Positions 34,848-48,600 of a DNA stretch of 64,000 nucleotides are shown here, piece after piece. The notes below the pieces were generated by a model. It did no database searches and was not told the DNA's origin. It worked only from the letters and a program-made list of their open reading frames with translations. The translations under genes were made by a program, and so were the position numbers. Each line of letters starts with the position of its first letter. Position 1 is the first letter of the stretch. The DNA is from Paragyromitra xinjiangensis (taxonomy: Eukaryota; Ascomycota; Pezizomycetes; Pezizales; Discinaceae), in contig JBCAMK010000011.1 in assembly GCA_038503065.1 (NCBI GenBank), positions 930,001-994,000 of the forward strand, written 5' to 3'.

Positions 34848-35686
34848 ATGATGGTGATGAGATGGTTTCCTGGTATCCTCCAACGCGCAGATCTTCCCAT
34901 CATCAGCCGCATTTCACGATCATACGCTACCCAAACACCAATCACGAAGCAAATATACAAGATCTCGAGAAAGATGTTTTCCCGTACCAATGCTCCATTG
35001 GTATGGATAGATTGCGAGGTGAGACCAGAATATGCAGGAACCAAATTAGGGAATCGTAATCTGACTTTCTCTCTTTAGATGACGGGCCTTGACTATCAGA
35101 ACGACGTTATATTGCAGATTTGCTGCTATGTCACGGATTCAAAGATGAATCTCCTCGAGAACGATGGAATTGATATCGTGATCCACTACGACAAACCTGT
35201 ATTGGACGAAATGGGAGAATGGTGTCAACGCACCCATGCTGCTGTAAACAGTCCTCACCCTTGGCTTTTTCTACCTACGCTATCTATCATTTCCTCACTA
35301 TAGAGAAAAAATCTAATAATTCCCCACACCAGACTGGACTAACTGCTCGTGTCCTCTCCTCCACAACCACAATTGAATCTGCCACTACGCAGCTGCTGAA
35401 TTATATTCGCCGCTACGCCCCAACCCCGCGAGTTTCACTCCTCGCTGGCAACTCTATCCACGCAGACCGAGCATTTCTCACGCGCCAGTTCCCATCGATC
35501 ATCGAGCATCTCAACTACCGGATTCTCGATGTCTCAACTGTGAAGGAGGCAGTGCGAATGTGGTGTTCGGACGAGATACTGCAGGGTGTTCCGCGGAAGA
35601 CAGGGACGCACGAAGCGAGGATGGATATACTTGAGAGTATTGAAGAGATGAAATACTATAAGGGTGTGCTTTTTGATGGAAAGTAG
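34848..35686 (+). CDS. REX2: Oligoribonuclease, mitochondrial (DEDDh 3'-5' exonuclease)
   Basis: Three exons, 34848-35018, 35079-35243 and 35333-35686, give 229 residues. The first ~45 residues are basic and hydroxylated without acids at the start (RWFPGILQRADLPIISRISRSYATQ), a good mitochondrial presequence. The exonuclease domain begins LVWIDCEMTGLDYQNDVILQI (first Asp-Glu pair, restored exactly by removing intron 1) and continues with LLAGNSIHADRAFL and the C-terminal H...D motif in TGTHEARMDILESIEEM. The enzyme degrades RNA oligomers of a few nucleotides, the last step of RNA turnover. An internal Met (MFSRTNAP) could start a shorter non-mitochondrial form. Confidence 0.94.
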
Positions 35687-38600
35687 CCAATCACATCCAT
35701 AAAAACAGCATCTTCAGTCAGTATTCAATTTCTGGAGGGTGGGGCGTGCTTGTATCGCCGGGGTTGTCATTTTTGCCTTGTGGCCCGTGATATTTTTCTT
35801 TCTCACCGGTTACCGAAAAAAAGATTATGGGAGTGCAGGACGTCACTCCCCTCTTCTCCCGTGTTTGTTTGTTTCATGTGCATCTCGCAACTATTTCTCG
35901 ACACTTGCTGTCTCAGCTGACCGTGTGGATCACTCATCAACGAATCACTAACGAGTCATCAACAAAACATTAATGAGAGGAACTTTAGCCTACCGCACAG
36001 ATCACTCAGTGCATGCAGAGTATCAGATATTCCATGAGCCGGCCGCCATGCATTTACTCCATCATTTCAGCCGATCACATCAAGACCAGCCAGGGCAAAG
36101 TCATGATCTGTGCTTTCACTTAAAAGTTCCCACTCATCATTTTTTTTAACTTGTTTTACTTTTCTTATAGTAGTCAGTCATTGGAATGTCGGAGAAAGCT
36201 CCGATAATCGTCGAAATGCAGCAAGAGAACACTCCTGCTAGAGCAAGGCGGCATGTGGGACATTGCACGAGCAAGTTGGCTGGTGTTGGTGGGGAGAGTA
36301 GAGGGGGAAAGTCGAGACTGCACTGGTACGAAACAGAAACATACAGCCGAGCATACACTCCGGTTCCAGGATCTGAGCAGGGCGTTCTGGTTGGTGATGA
36401 TGATAAGAGCCTTCACCAAGCGAATGCAAGGTGAGGGAAAGGAAGAAAAAGAAAAAAAGCCAGCGATGCTGAGTGGTCAGTCTTCGTCATTGGTCGAGAT
36501 GACATACAGGACCCGGGTTGCTTGGCCGGTTGTCATTCGCTGTCAGCAGATTGATCAATCCCCGACATGACCCATGGGCCAATGACAATGACAGCAATCC
36601 CCAACAGCCGAGGGTGGTCCTAACGGCGGTTGGTGACAAGGAATTCAATGCATTTCCAATGCGGGTTGATCAGACCATACTGTGGTGAAACGCAAACGCC
36701 TTGTCTGCCTAGATTACATCTGCGATCTCGTCCGGTCTCACCGATACTGTGCTATCATCCATGTTTTTCCTTGAACCAGGGACGGTGCGCACACTGATGG
36801 GGTGGGGAACACGCTTGGGTCGTGAAGTGCCTTTCGCTTTCTTTCCTGAGGTGATCATGGCTCTATGATCACATGAGGAGGTCTAGGGGGCCGGTTTACA
36901 CAAGACTGCCTAAGATAGTGGCGGCAATTGTGTTTCTCGTGAACTGAGGAAGGATTAACAAACGCTTGGTGTGATTTATGACGGTTTTATGTAAGGCGAT
37001 TGTTTTGTGCAATCTGCTCCAGCAATTTCCGTGCTTTGGTTTAGGCGGGACCGAGAATAGAGAAGGCTGCTATGTCCGAAAGACACAAGGGAAGCGGCAT
37101 GGCAAGGCGGTGTCCAGACTTCTCAAGGTGTAAGTATGAGACAGTGCCTTCATGTGAAATTATGCCTTTCGTATTCCGGATATACGCTCAGGCACCATCA
37201 CACGATTAGAAGTTCCCAGTAAAATGTTCTATATCGGAAATAGGAATCGTATGAAGGACCCGAGACTAATTTCCCTATTTCGTTGAAAAAAGTCAGCCTT
37301 TTAGTGCGACACAAGTTTTGCAAAAAAAACGAGCCTTGGGGAATTTGGAAAAAACCTAGCATTTAGGACATTAGCGGGTTTTCAGGAAGTTGTGACTGCT
37401 GGAGGGCAAGGTTTGTAAATGCTTGCTCAATTGACAGGCCTACGCACTCGTCCCTGAATGATAGGCCGCGGTTAAATCAAACCAAGGTTAGTGTGCATCA
37501 CTATATATCACTCGATGGATGTACTTCACAAGACGCAGGGCCTAAAGTTGCTGGTGGCCTAAAGTTGCTGGTAGCCTTCGTGGTAGAGTAGCTTTATATA
37601 AGTTTTGGAGGGGAGTTTAGTGAACAAAAGGAGCTTTGCGCTTTCAACTTGATTGGATTCGTGGATTCCACCAAGCATAGCAAGAAAATTGCCCGACTGG
37701 TGCATCGAAGAGATGAAGTTGTTGGTATCCCAACGGGCCAGGAACCAACAGTTTTCCTATGTAGTGCAAGGCTTTGGGTGCATAATCACTCACTCGGGAT
37801 GCGGGTAGGCTAGTCACGGGACTCGTGCCAAAAAAATGTCTTTGTTATGTTTGACACCGATGTATTTGCCGATTCTCGACCCTTCCGCAACCGCCCAATG
37901 CCATCCTGTCTATCAGTAAACATCATACGATACGCCGAATGGCGCTTCTTCGCCTGCGAGATGCTTGGTCTATGTCTTACAGAAGTTTGGTAAGGTGATG
38001 CTCAGCCACTTTCTGATCTCGATGGGAGTCCGGCAGGTACTAATGGAAACATGAAGTCACTTTTCTTGTACCTCTTTGTACTTCCTTGTACTTATTCAAA
38101 TTCCTGGTTTCTCGTTATTAATCATGGGTTCCTGCAGGGTTGTCCAAATTGGAAGCGAGGGTGATGATTGCCGCTATTCAATACATCTCTCTATCACCTT
38201 CCACCCCTTAACAATCAACAATCCCTCACTCTCTGCAAAATATTGCTCTATCACACGATTTCTAGCCCCAGCCAAAGAAAGTATTCTATATCTCAAGCGC
38301 AGGCATCAACCTGATCCCTAAATACATCAAGAATCAACTTGCCACCGTGAACAATAAGATCGACGAGGGTTTAGACGGGGAAATAATAACTCAATAGCCA
38401 GCTTAAGAATATCCCTGGACCCAATGCTGCTCTGATGACATCGACATTGTGCAGTGAGTTACAGCAATCGAATGATCGAGGTCCAAGTCCTAGTTAGTGT
38501 GCGCGATTGACCTACTTTATTGGACCTATTCCTTGGGGGAAATGTAGTTGGATACCGACTGCTCAATAATGTGCTCAAAAAGGCGGGAATTATATAGGAA

Positions 38601-39691
38601 TTTCATTCGTAAAGCTTTTTACAGACAGGTTCTGTGGCCTGTCACCGCTGTAGCAGTTTTTGCAGGGAGAATATTTCGTTTCCGTCGCGTGATCCAAAAT
38701 AAAGTTATCAGCGTATCACACGCTGCTCCATCTCCACTGAATGTACCGTTTCTATTACAGGAAAGTGGCGGATTTTAAGTCCCTTGGACTCGCATCATGC
38801 ATTCAGGCCCCGGCCAACGATAGCCGCACCTGTGGTGGCGCCTGTCAGAAGAAAAGAAAAGAAAAGAAACAAAATCAAGCTTCACGACCGTTAGTGACAG
38901 ATGTGGCGATCCAGGAACAAGCGAACCCGAACCCAGGATGAGGAGGACGTTATTTTAATTCGGGCTAGAGTCAACTGGCATCAGGGGAGATGAGACTGAA
39001 TTGTCGAAGCGACTCTGGCTTCCTTTGGGTGACAACAGCTCTTCACGCGTAATTATTCGCAGATCTTCCCTAGACGTCCCCCAACCCAGACTTATAGAAT
39101 ATTGAATTACTACCACGGCCCTGGAACTCTAGGATAAGTAACCGGTTTTAGTAGGAACGGTGATTAAACGCCTGCCAGGCCTGGCTATTCCTAGGTTTAC
39201 CTAAGTGAAAATTCGTGCTTCATGGAAGATCCACCTTCTCCACTTCCAAGGGCCTAATAGCATAGAGCCCCCTTGATCATCTAAATTGCTATTATTATAT
39301 ATTAGTCTACTTATATTTAGTCTTATTTTGCGCTCATTGCGAAAACTTGGGTTTAGATATCTGCACATCATCCCTAGAAACATATATAATACCGACGGAG
39401 CATGATCAAAATGACGAAGGGTTTCCAGGGCGTAATAGAGATTTCGCCATTTGAGCGCTCTGGAGAACGTCATAGTGATATACTAGAGAAGAAATATGGT
39501 CTTGAAGGATATAAAATCATGGAAATTATGCGCCTAGATGGTTTATGTCCTCCAGTTCTTCAAGCCTTCTAGAAATTAGCCTGCCGACTTCGATAAAAGC
39601 CATTCGTCTCCTTCACATTTATTCATCTTCCCCAGTGTCACTTAAATAGCATCATATCCATTTCCCCCTCAATAAAAGAAAGGCTAGCAAA
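35687..39691. other. 4 kb gene-poor stretch
   Basis: No gene supported on either strand. Contains a perfect 17-bp tandem duplication, GGCCTAAAGTTGCTGGT, at 37539-37555 and 37556-37572. Composition is near the window average, without obvious A/T-rich RIP-like decay. The last 100 bp are the leader of the next gene. Confidence 0.5.
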
Positions 39692-40392
39692 ATGAAGTCT
39701 GTTTTCTTTACGCTCTTTGTCCTCGTCAGCCTTTTCGCAACTGGTAATGATCCCATATGCTGGTTTCTAGTGGCCCATCTTATACTAATATTAAATACAC
39801 ATCAGTCCTATCCAGCCCAGTCCTCCAGCCCCGTGACACCGTATCTTCAGTTACATCAATCATCCAATCCCTCTTCGCAGACGTCAAAGCGATCGATACT
39901 GGTATCAACTCCACGAGTACTTCCATCTCCTCTTCCTCGACTGCTGCAGGCAAACTAGCTGCTGAGGCGAGCATTTCGGAGGCTATAAATGCGCTTACAG
40001 CCCGAATCGTCGAGGCCACAACAGCTACTAAATCATTAGCGCTAGTGAAAAAGCGCACTTTAGAGGAACGGCAGACAGATCTATCTGGTCTTGCAGGGTC
40101 GGTATATACACTTCTTGTAGAGATTTCATCAACACTAAACGGTGTTATTACTGCAGTGGGGCTTAGTGGTAAGTCATTCATTTATTGTAGCTATTGCCCC
40201 CCTGCGCCTAAAGTTCTGACACCCTTGCGTACAGGACTTATCGGTGGATCACTTGGTCCTCTCGTCGCTTCCCTCTCTGCGTTGCTCTTAGCTCTTGAAT
40301 CGGTTGTCGATAATCTCCTCGCGTTAGTTAAAGAACTCCTAGACGGGCTGTTGACTGGGTTATCGGCAGCTTTGGCTGGGTTAGTTATTTAA
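39692..40392 (+). CDS. Secreted HsbA-like hydrophobic surface-binding / cell-wall protein
   Basis: Three exons, 39692-39743, 39806-40168 and 40235-40392, give 190 residues. The start MKSVFFTLFVLVSLFAT is a signal peptide, followed by a probable Arg-Asp processing region (LQPRDTVSSV). The mature part is small, Ala/Ser/Leu-rich, without cysteine, and alternates amphipathic helices (IIQSLFADVKAIDTGI, LAGSVYTLLVEISSTLNGVI, LGPLVASLSALLLALESVVD). That is the pattern of the HsbA/cell-wall galactomannoprotein family, in which Aspergillus HsbA binds hydrophobic polymer surfaces and recruits esterases. Intron positions and frame agree (FATV-LSSPVLQ and GLSG-LIGGS junctions). It stands alone between gene-poor segments. 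Confidence 0.8.
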
Positions 40393-41209
40393 GCTACCTT
40401 CTTTTTGAAGAGGATGTAATATACTGGGTGTATTAAACCTACTTCTGAGACTAGGCCCTATCGTTTCCGTTTTTAGGTCGTCTTATTTCTATACACATCG
40501 ATTTAATTATTTCTATCACTCTCTGTCCTCTTTTTCTTTCGAAGCTGTAATAGTACATTGAGCTACAAGAAACATTGCTCTAGAAATATATGAAGGCTAT
40601 ATTATAATTAACACGGTCACGTTGGACTGTCCACTACTTTCTAGTTCTTTCTTTCTCAGTCTAGAATCACAGTGCCCACTAGGGCTTTCTTTGACCCAGA
40701 TATATATCCCATAGTTTACAGGTCCTTTTCTCCTGTTTGCCACTCCTAACCTCATTCAATTTTTTGAGAACACATTGATCATTGACTCCACCGTTTATAC
40801 ATCCAACAAGCCAGTAGATTCAAATCCAACTAACGTTACGGCGAATTATACTTCAATCATTTTAAACCCCTCAATTCTCCAATAAGCTTCACTATAAGTC
40901 GAGAATTCGGACCCGCAGAAGGACTATTTACCAATGGCTTTTCTTAATACCCATAGCCTACGAAATCATGGGCTTTCAAACAAACAGGTGGCGACCCCCA
41001 AAACATGCTAAATACCCATCCAACCAAGTAAGACACCAATGCAAGTACCCTAGCGACCGTTGCCAAGCAGCCCTCGTTGTCACGGGCGATTCTTTGTTTT
41101 TAGCGACGTCAACAACAACGGAAGCGGTCATCCTTGAAGAGAGAATGTCCAAGTTCTTCGCTCATTGAAGAGAATTATCTTCCTGATATGCGCTTCCTTG
41201 ATAACGACA
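40393..41209. other. Intergenic, no gene seen
   Basis: About 0.8 kb with the 3' flank of the HsbA-like gene and the upstream region of the next gene. Confidence 0.5.
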
Positions 41210-42669
41210 ATGTCAAACGATTTAACAGAGCGCCTCGAAATTCTCGTCCATTCTGCGGCGCCCACCTCCAAAAAGGAAGATGACAGACTGAGAGCACAGG
41301 CGCTAGCATGCCTCGGATTTCAGCCAACTAAAAGGACGTTTCTCACAGACATAAATTTTACAAGAAAGAGGACCCGATTAAGTGAAGGGGCTTACAGCGA
41401 TACTCAAGAATCGCGAGGTTCACAGACGAGAGCGCAGACGGGAAAGAGTCGAGAAAGGGATAGCCAGCGGCAAGAGGCAGAGACGAAGAAGCAACATTTA
41501 AAAGTCTCTCAAGCTTCAAAATTTACGTCTCGAATTACAAGATCTACGCCTGATGGCTTTGTCAAAGAATTGGAGCGTAGCGTGAAATGTATTGATCTAC
41601 TTTGACACCCCGAGATTCTTGCATGATAGAGAGCCTTTTTTCTGAAATTTTGTCGGCGTTACAGCTAGTGAGCATCGTGTGATCCAAGGGTTACTATCGC
41701 AGGCAGTTGATGCCGAAACATCTTCCATAGATTTGACACCCTCAAACCAAAGTTCACCTCGTTCGGAAGGCTTACCACACCTTCCCACCCCTCACGAAGA
41801 AGAAGAGCCACCAAGTAGCTATGCCACTTCTCGTTTCGACTCCTGGGAATCTCCTCCTGGTAGCATCCCCGACTCACAACCTTTCAATAATGAATCTCTA
41901 CTTCCTGTTATTCCACCCTTCGAACCTCCTGACGTTCCGTCTCCCTCAGAAGATGAAGCAGGGGAAACCGGACCCTCCGACCTATTACTTACTATTTCTG
42001 GTCTCTCCTTCTGCTATGCTCCTCCCCCCCCTACGTCTAACTCTCTCGCTCAAGTATCTCCCCATCACGAAAGCTCTCTAGCTCTTTCAGAGTATTCCCT
42101 TAGCTCCCTGAACTCTGAGAGTTATCCTTTCTCACCACGTCTTCCTGAGTTCAACCCATCCTTTTCTCTGAAAACACTCATTGAGGGCCCATATGAAATT
42201 CTTTCCCCATACCCTACCACTGACTCGAACCCTCCTCTCATCACTCGTCAGTTGAGGGAGATGACGAAGGTCAGTGATGGGAAATTGATGGTGGAGAAAT
42301 ATCAAAAGCTCAAGAAATGCCAGGTTAGAGAACTGAGGAAGTGGGAAAGGGGATACTGGCGTGTAGATACAAGCTCATGGGCGAATATCAAAACTAAGGT
42401 TCATTTTTGGAATCTCCTCAAGGACTATGTCGAGAATGGGCGATTAGGCTGGGTAAATGTGTTTTTGGATGGCGAGGAGGGGGCTCTCGTCAAGATCTAT
42501 TGCTTCGGGGGAATGGTAGAACACGTAAGTTGTATCCCTGGGACGATTCTCTGATGTGAGATGGCTAAGGTATGTGTAGCTTTGGTGTGCTTTGTTCGTC
42601 ATGAGCTCTAGAAACCTAAAAAACGCAACATGGATAGACGCAGGCGATAAAGAGGTTATCAAGTTTTGA
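41210..42669 (+). CDS. Orphan fungal protein, Ser/Pro-rich with C-terminal basic coiled segment
   Basis: Three exons, 41210-41588, 41665-42524 and 42580-42669, give 442 residues. I do not recognise the family. The N-terminus MSNDLTERLEILVHSAAP is helical and followed by a basic, charged stretch (KRTRLSEGAY...RERDSQRQEAE). The middle is low-complexity Pro/Ser/Glu with many possible phosphosites. The last third looks folded: LREMTKVSDGKLMVEKYQKL, KCQVRELRKWERGYWRVD, SWANIKTKVHFWNLLKDYV, LGWVNVFLDGEEGALVKIY. The second intron (GTAAGT ... GTGTAG) replaces a short dead end by LWCALFVMSSRNLKNATWID, which ends naturally at 42669 and supports the model. The aromatic-rich C-terminal module may be a new small domain. 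No signal peptide, no zinc motif. Confidence 0.65.
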
Positions 42670-45600
42670 TGAGAGTTATTTAGGTGTTTGTGCGCATAAT
42701 AGTTTCATTATTACCATGAACTTGAATGCCCCTTGCCTAATACCAGTATTTTTCAATAGTAGCTAGAGGAAGTAGTTTCTCTTTCTTTTCTTGAGAGGCT
42801 TCTCTCAAATAACCGCGTGGTTTTGTTTGTTTGTTTGGAAAAATGGTTCATGAAACAGATTCGCTCTTACCATCACAAAGCTACTAAACTTCACCAAATT
42901 CGTGTAAAAAGGAAGACTCGCCTGTAGTCCCATTTTAGAAGAGAATTATTCCCTTGACTAGAACGATCGTGCCAAAGTACAGAAATAGGCTAGGAAACAA
43001 ACGACGAGATATCTATGTAGCAAAAGATGCTAAGCACCTACCTAGTGGTCTAGCTAATACGACCCAAAAATCTTTGACTCGAACTTCCTCAATTCGAATT
43101 TCTGGAGGCCCCGCCCGAGATACTCAACTCAACCTGCAAAACGTGAGCCTGAGTGATTACTGATGATCCAGCCGAGCCTGAGAAGCGTAGCTCATGTGAT
43201 GGAGGGAACTGGGGGAGGTGACCGCGGAGACATTCGGGTAGTTTCAAGCCCTGTAGGTACATCTAGCTTAGTCGGGTTTCTCGGACAGTACTGCAGCTTA
43301 CCAGCCTCGCGGATCGCCCCAAATACAACAAGAAACTCTACCAGAAAAATTGTAGAACGTGTTCATACGAAAAGAAAGTATATAGCGACCTCCAAGACAG
43401 ATGGGATCAGCATACATTATTTTTATATCATTACCAATCACTCGAGCGATCCTGTTTAAAAGTGATCTCAGCTCGTGTAAATTGTGTGCGAGCTCACAAT
43501 TCAACCTCGAGACGAGCTCGGCTCGTGGGGGAGAATATTAAACACGCCTGGGAAAGAACTCATCCGAGAAGATGCATAGCTGCCTAGCTAAGTATCGGGA
43601 TGTTGCGGCACCAATAGCCAGTTTAGTATATTTTCGGTACAGCAAACTTCCGATATAGAGTGTGCTCATGTATTAACGTTGATATATCTTTATACCGGGG
43701 GACTTATCGTAGGCCATGCTCAAAATCGAGATTGAATTGCGGAGCAACTAGCTGAAACTGAAACGGGAGCGGCAGACGGTTTCTCTATACCGAAAAAGTC
43801 TACTAGAGCATTGGGTGGAATTATTTAGTTGTATCATATCGATGGTCCGACGGCCAGCTGGACTGCAGCTGCATACTCTCACTGGTACGAAAATAAAAAT
43901 AAAAAAATAAAAAAATGGCAACCAATCAAATTCATGGATTATCACTCGTTATCTTACTGGCGCATCTGAGTGCGCTGTCAACAGGGTGTCGTACGAGAGA
44001 TCAAACCCAATAATTCGAAGCGCTTTTGCCAAGGCATTTTCGTTGAGATGCAGTGAGTGTTTCCCCAGAAGCACGGTACTCCATATCACCACTTTACCTA
44101 CCTCATCAAGCACTGCAAGATAAAGGTTAACCATCGAGTTTACTGTAGAACATTACCAACAGAATCACCCAACAACTCTGATCATCTTTTTCGCGATGAA
44201 GGCCATACTCAATGGAAGCCCCCGGGATGTGCTCCTCCATCTGGGCCGCCTAACTATCGGTGAAATGGGTGTGATCACCCGACTCGTGGGCCATGCTAGG
44301 CGCAACACCCTGAAACGAAGGTTCTCCCAGCTTAATCCATGAGATTCTACAATCCTGTTGTACTCTCCTTCCCTTTTTTCCCCGCGTTCAAGATCAAGTT
44401 CCCGGGGTATGCCATAAGGAGTTCCGGCAATTGTCGGACGCATGGACAATAACAATGGTATCACTACCAAGAGACACCCACTATAGATCACGAAATTCAA
44501 GGGCTTTGTGCCGTTATATTTAGTGTATATTCCAAAAGAAGCAAGACATTCTCAAATTCAAGGATTGTGTGACGTTGCAAGAATCATTATCTACTATGGA
44601 CACTTTGTAATCGATATCAAACGGTACACAATAATAACACGTGAAAATAACACATACTCTGAATATGGAGGAGGGTCTAGTTACCCCCTCTCTCCCTACA
44701 TGCATCACCTATGTGTATTTCACCGATCATCGATCGTAGGTTTTCCAGTTACAGCCCATCCCTATCCGTCGAGCCCCTGGGGGGTTGGCCAACCCTTCAT
44801 AATCAAACCCATCATCAGTCAACTAGGTATTGTCTTGAATAACTGTTCACTTTGCCACCTCATGTAACAAGCCCTATAGAAAATTAAGGCGAATCCTTTG
44901 CCCCAACCTCGTTGAATCTTCACACGAGGCCTCTCGCCTCCAGCCGATGACTCGGGGTACTGGGCGAGATTTACGAAACGCATATGTATGTATTGAGAGA
45001 AATGACTCTAATGATGGGCCAAGATAGCTGAGAAAGTGTCTACTTTAGCGAAAACTTGGTGAGGGATTTAAATTCAATTTCTTGGGGGGATATTGTGGAA
45101 CAAAATATGGTCTGTTCACAAAGAGATACAAAATACATCCTAAACAACAATTCCCCCCACAAAGTTGCACGTAAGCGCCCATACAAGAGGGAAAAAGATG
45201 GGATGAATAGAGCCTAAATCACTAACGAGGGAGTATAAAGACGCTATTATAGCTAGGGCGAAGAAAGTGGAAGTCCAGGAGTCTCTCACAGGCAGCCACA
45301 TGACCCTTTGTAGATGAGGGCCATTTCTCCTGGCCTCAAACCCTTGGAGCTCAGCTTATGCCGAGTATCCACCTTTGCCCAATAGCACCTTGTAGTTGCA
45401 AACCACCAATCAGAGTGCTCGGAGCATGTACATCCTCAAATATGATGTTTCTTGAAGCCACCTGGGGCGGATCCCCAAGCGCGGATTATCTTTATCCCAC
45501 TCCTGTCTCAGGGGAACCCACAATGTTGAAATGCGGGGGAAAGACATTGGATCCTGTTCCATGGTCGGAGAGCTCCACACACGGTACAGGAAAGATAATC

Positions 45601-48600
45601 AGCACGAGTGATATTCCGTGATCCAGCTGATATACGCGCCACTGTCTCAACCCAGCTATGCACGTGGGATCTCCACTTCTCTATGAGTGCTTTGGGGAAG
45701 GGGGGAGAGGTTGTGCGTGGCTGGTAGGAGTCACGGCGATCCATAAGTCTCGTATCAATAAGATTGGTGTGCACTACAACATCATCATAATTCGATCACC
45801 CATCCCTGTGCCCGAGCAAACCTGCTCGTGGCTATTTCAAATAGTCGGTGATAAGTATTTTAATAGGCTGATGACACCTAGATCATACCCAAAGGCCGTT
45901 AGTAACTTAGATCAGCACCGAGTGATAGCAGATGAGCATGATCCCCCCAGCTTGGCAACGTAACCCACAACCAATCAACCACGTACGCCGAAGGAACGCG
46001 CAACTTTGTTGTGCCTTCTTCTGAGCCTTTGTATTTTTCCTCTCTCACCGCGAGGCAGGGGCACACGCGTCGAGATAAGGAATGAACCATTTACATCTCA
46101 GCAAACCAGGATACCAAAATCACACGGGGAGGCAATGAGTGAGATGAGTCCCTTCTCCGTTCTAGGTAGCCATACAGAGCCCCCGAAGAGGCGTGCTTTT
46201 CCCCGTGAATTTCGTTCTGGCCTGCAGCGCTAGTCACTCAGCCATTCTCATTTTTGTGCGGCGATGCTGAAAATTCGGAAATAGATCCTGATTCGAGGCC
46301 GCGGACTTCCGCCAGAGCGGTTACCGGGAAACCTCGAAAATCATGTCACCAATTGCAGCTTCTACATTGCGTCTAACTCAGACATCGCCTCAAATACAGT
46401 CCTAACGCCTGATATCTAGCTGACCTGGTTATCGGAGCCCATCAACCCGGGCTGTCATGTTCCGCGGACTTTGGTTTCTGGATTTCAGGCAAAATCGAGC
46501 CGAATGAGATGCGGTACTTCCCTTGTTTTGATTTTTAAGCTTTTAGGCGTTTTGCTCGCTGAGCTCCAATAAGATATCAAAATCTGACCATGACTCCAAA
46601 TGCTGATCATAAGCCCTAGACTCGGACCCCTAAATTCTCCAAACGCTGATTCGAAACACTCAGCGATTGGTCACCTAGTAAAGGTATATTTTGCATGTGA
46701 TTTCTGAATAATTCTGAAAATCGAGGTTTTTAACAGCGTAAGTATTCGTTTGCTGGTTGGTCATTACATTTCACTCGGAAATATTTCCAGCTTACATAAA
46801 AAAAAGCCATATAAACCATCCAGGACAGGTTAGCCTAAATCCCATAATCCAACGACATCACCCCCAAGAAATTAACGTTCTGTGGTACAGAGACGGGTAA
46901 CTAATCACAAAACAGCTGCCTTCAAGTTGCACACAAATTCATGCATTGGGAGACTCCGATCGGGATGGCTGTCCTTCGTTCAAAAATAGTACCTTCATTT
47001 TTAGCCCCTCCAAAATATTTCGCAGTAAGCTTATATTTTGGGTACCAGAAAACATCGTACCCGAGCAAAAGGTGTGACGGTTAGGCACCGGCTTTTCCCA
47101 GTTACCAAATATTGTACGAGGGCTGAAAATCCAACGTGGGGACACAATTCCTGTGTTGCGTACCAAATTCTATGGCGGACATTCCCGCGGGCGTTTTCTG
47201 GAGGTTTCCCTTTCCCGGACCGACTGAATACCGATCGGTGATAATGCCGTGAAGATTAGTAGGTGGTAAAACCCGTGCGGAGATGAAAGCTTGTCGCCTA
47301 GCCGAAATTGTCGCTGCACGATCCTAAAGAAGTAATCAGGTGAAGGAGATCGAAGCATAGAAGTTTGAAATGCAACCGATCCGCTTGCATGCGTAACCGA
47401 ACCCTGGAGTATCGATATGCTGCATCAAGATTATGCAGATGGGGGCCACGTGATGAATATTACCGTTTGAATTTGGTGTTCTGACAGGTTTAGTTAGTTG
47501 GTTTGCGGCAGTTAGCAGATGCGACACGTCCCGGAGATGAGATGAGCGGATGCAGGAAGCTCGGAACCAGACTTGGTGCAAAAACTCACTACAGAGATCT
47601 GCAGATATTAACTGTCACTCTGTGGTATAGCTAAGAATAGGAATTTAGCCAGTGAAAGAGTTCGCGAAGCATGTGTTTTTTTATTTACCGTCCCGATGGT
47701 AATTATGAATCGAATCCGATGGAATACAGGTTTGGGGGGGCCCCCACCACCATCGCACAAAGCCGAAAAGCCACGGATAATTCTGGGCTCGGGAACCTAC
47801 ACGGAAAATAAGAAGCATTAGAACGTCTCTTTGCATGGCACATGTTCATAAAAACCCACATATAGATCTAGATCTCATAAGATAGATTTTATCAAGAGTC
47901 TAGGCGTGCTTCGTGTTCCGATATTGTTGTCTGCTAACCTCCAAAGGAAAGAGGGGGAGAAAAAGACCGTCTGGAAGTGCAACAGGATCTGTTTGCGAGA
48001 AAGACATTCCTGTTGTGAGTCCATTACGAACACCAACGCTCTCTCCCAACCGCGCCACATCCTTTACGATCCTTGCAACGAGGGGCTAGACAGCTTTTGT
48101 GATTCTCAGACACCGAGGGCCCCATTTGTTTGTTATTTGTCAACATGTTGGTGAGCTAATTCGCTAAACGGTAGGGTTGCTTAACCTAGTAAATTTATAT
48201 ACCTATAACTCCAGTGGTCTCATAGCGGTTACTGTAAACGCCTACCGAAAATCCAGAACCCGTAGCCATTTACTCGTGTTAATCGTCCGTGCGTTCTAAG
48301 AAGTACCTGAAACTGAGCAAAAAAGAACATAAAGTTGGCGTGCAGATCGGTTATCGAAATGTTGTGCATGAACAACCTCATTTCGGTTGATGTCGGACCC
48401 GCCGGTTTCAGACCACCCAGACACCCACGTGAACAGCGCGCGCTTCGAGCTGCTCTTGTTTTGTTTTATCTTTTTATCTTTTCTGCAATTTGTTTCTTCC
48501 AGGATCCCTAGACGGTTCCGAGGGTGTTCTTGTTTTTTATTGCGTTTTTTTGGCTTAATTTTATTTGCGGCTCAGATTCGTGAAACTATGTTCCTGGCCG

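Noticed and set aside
46800..47600. Transposon ORF fragments in the large gap
   Set aside because: Short frames on both strands show no reverse-transcriptase, integrase or transposase motif.
47690..47720. tRNA B-box-like GAATCGAATCC
   Set aside because: No A-box, acceptor stem or anticodon stem can be drawn around it.
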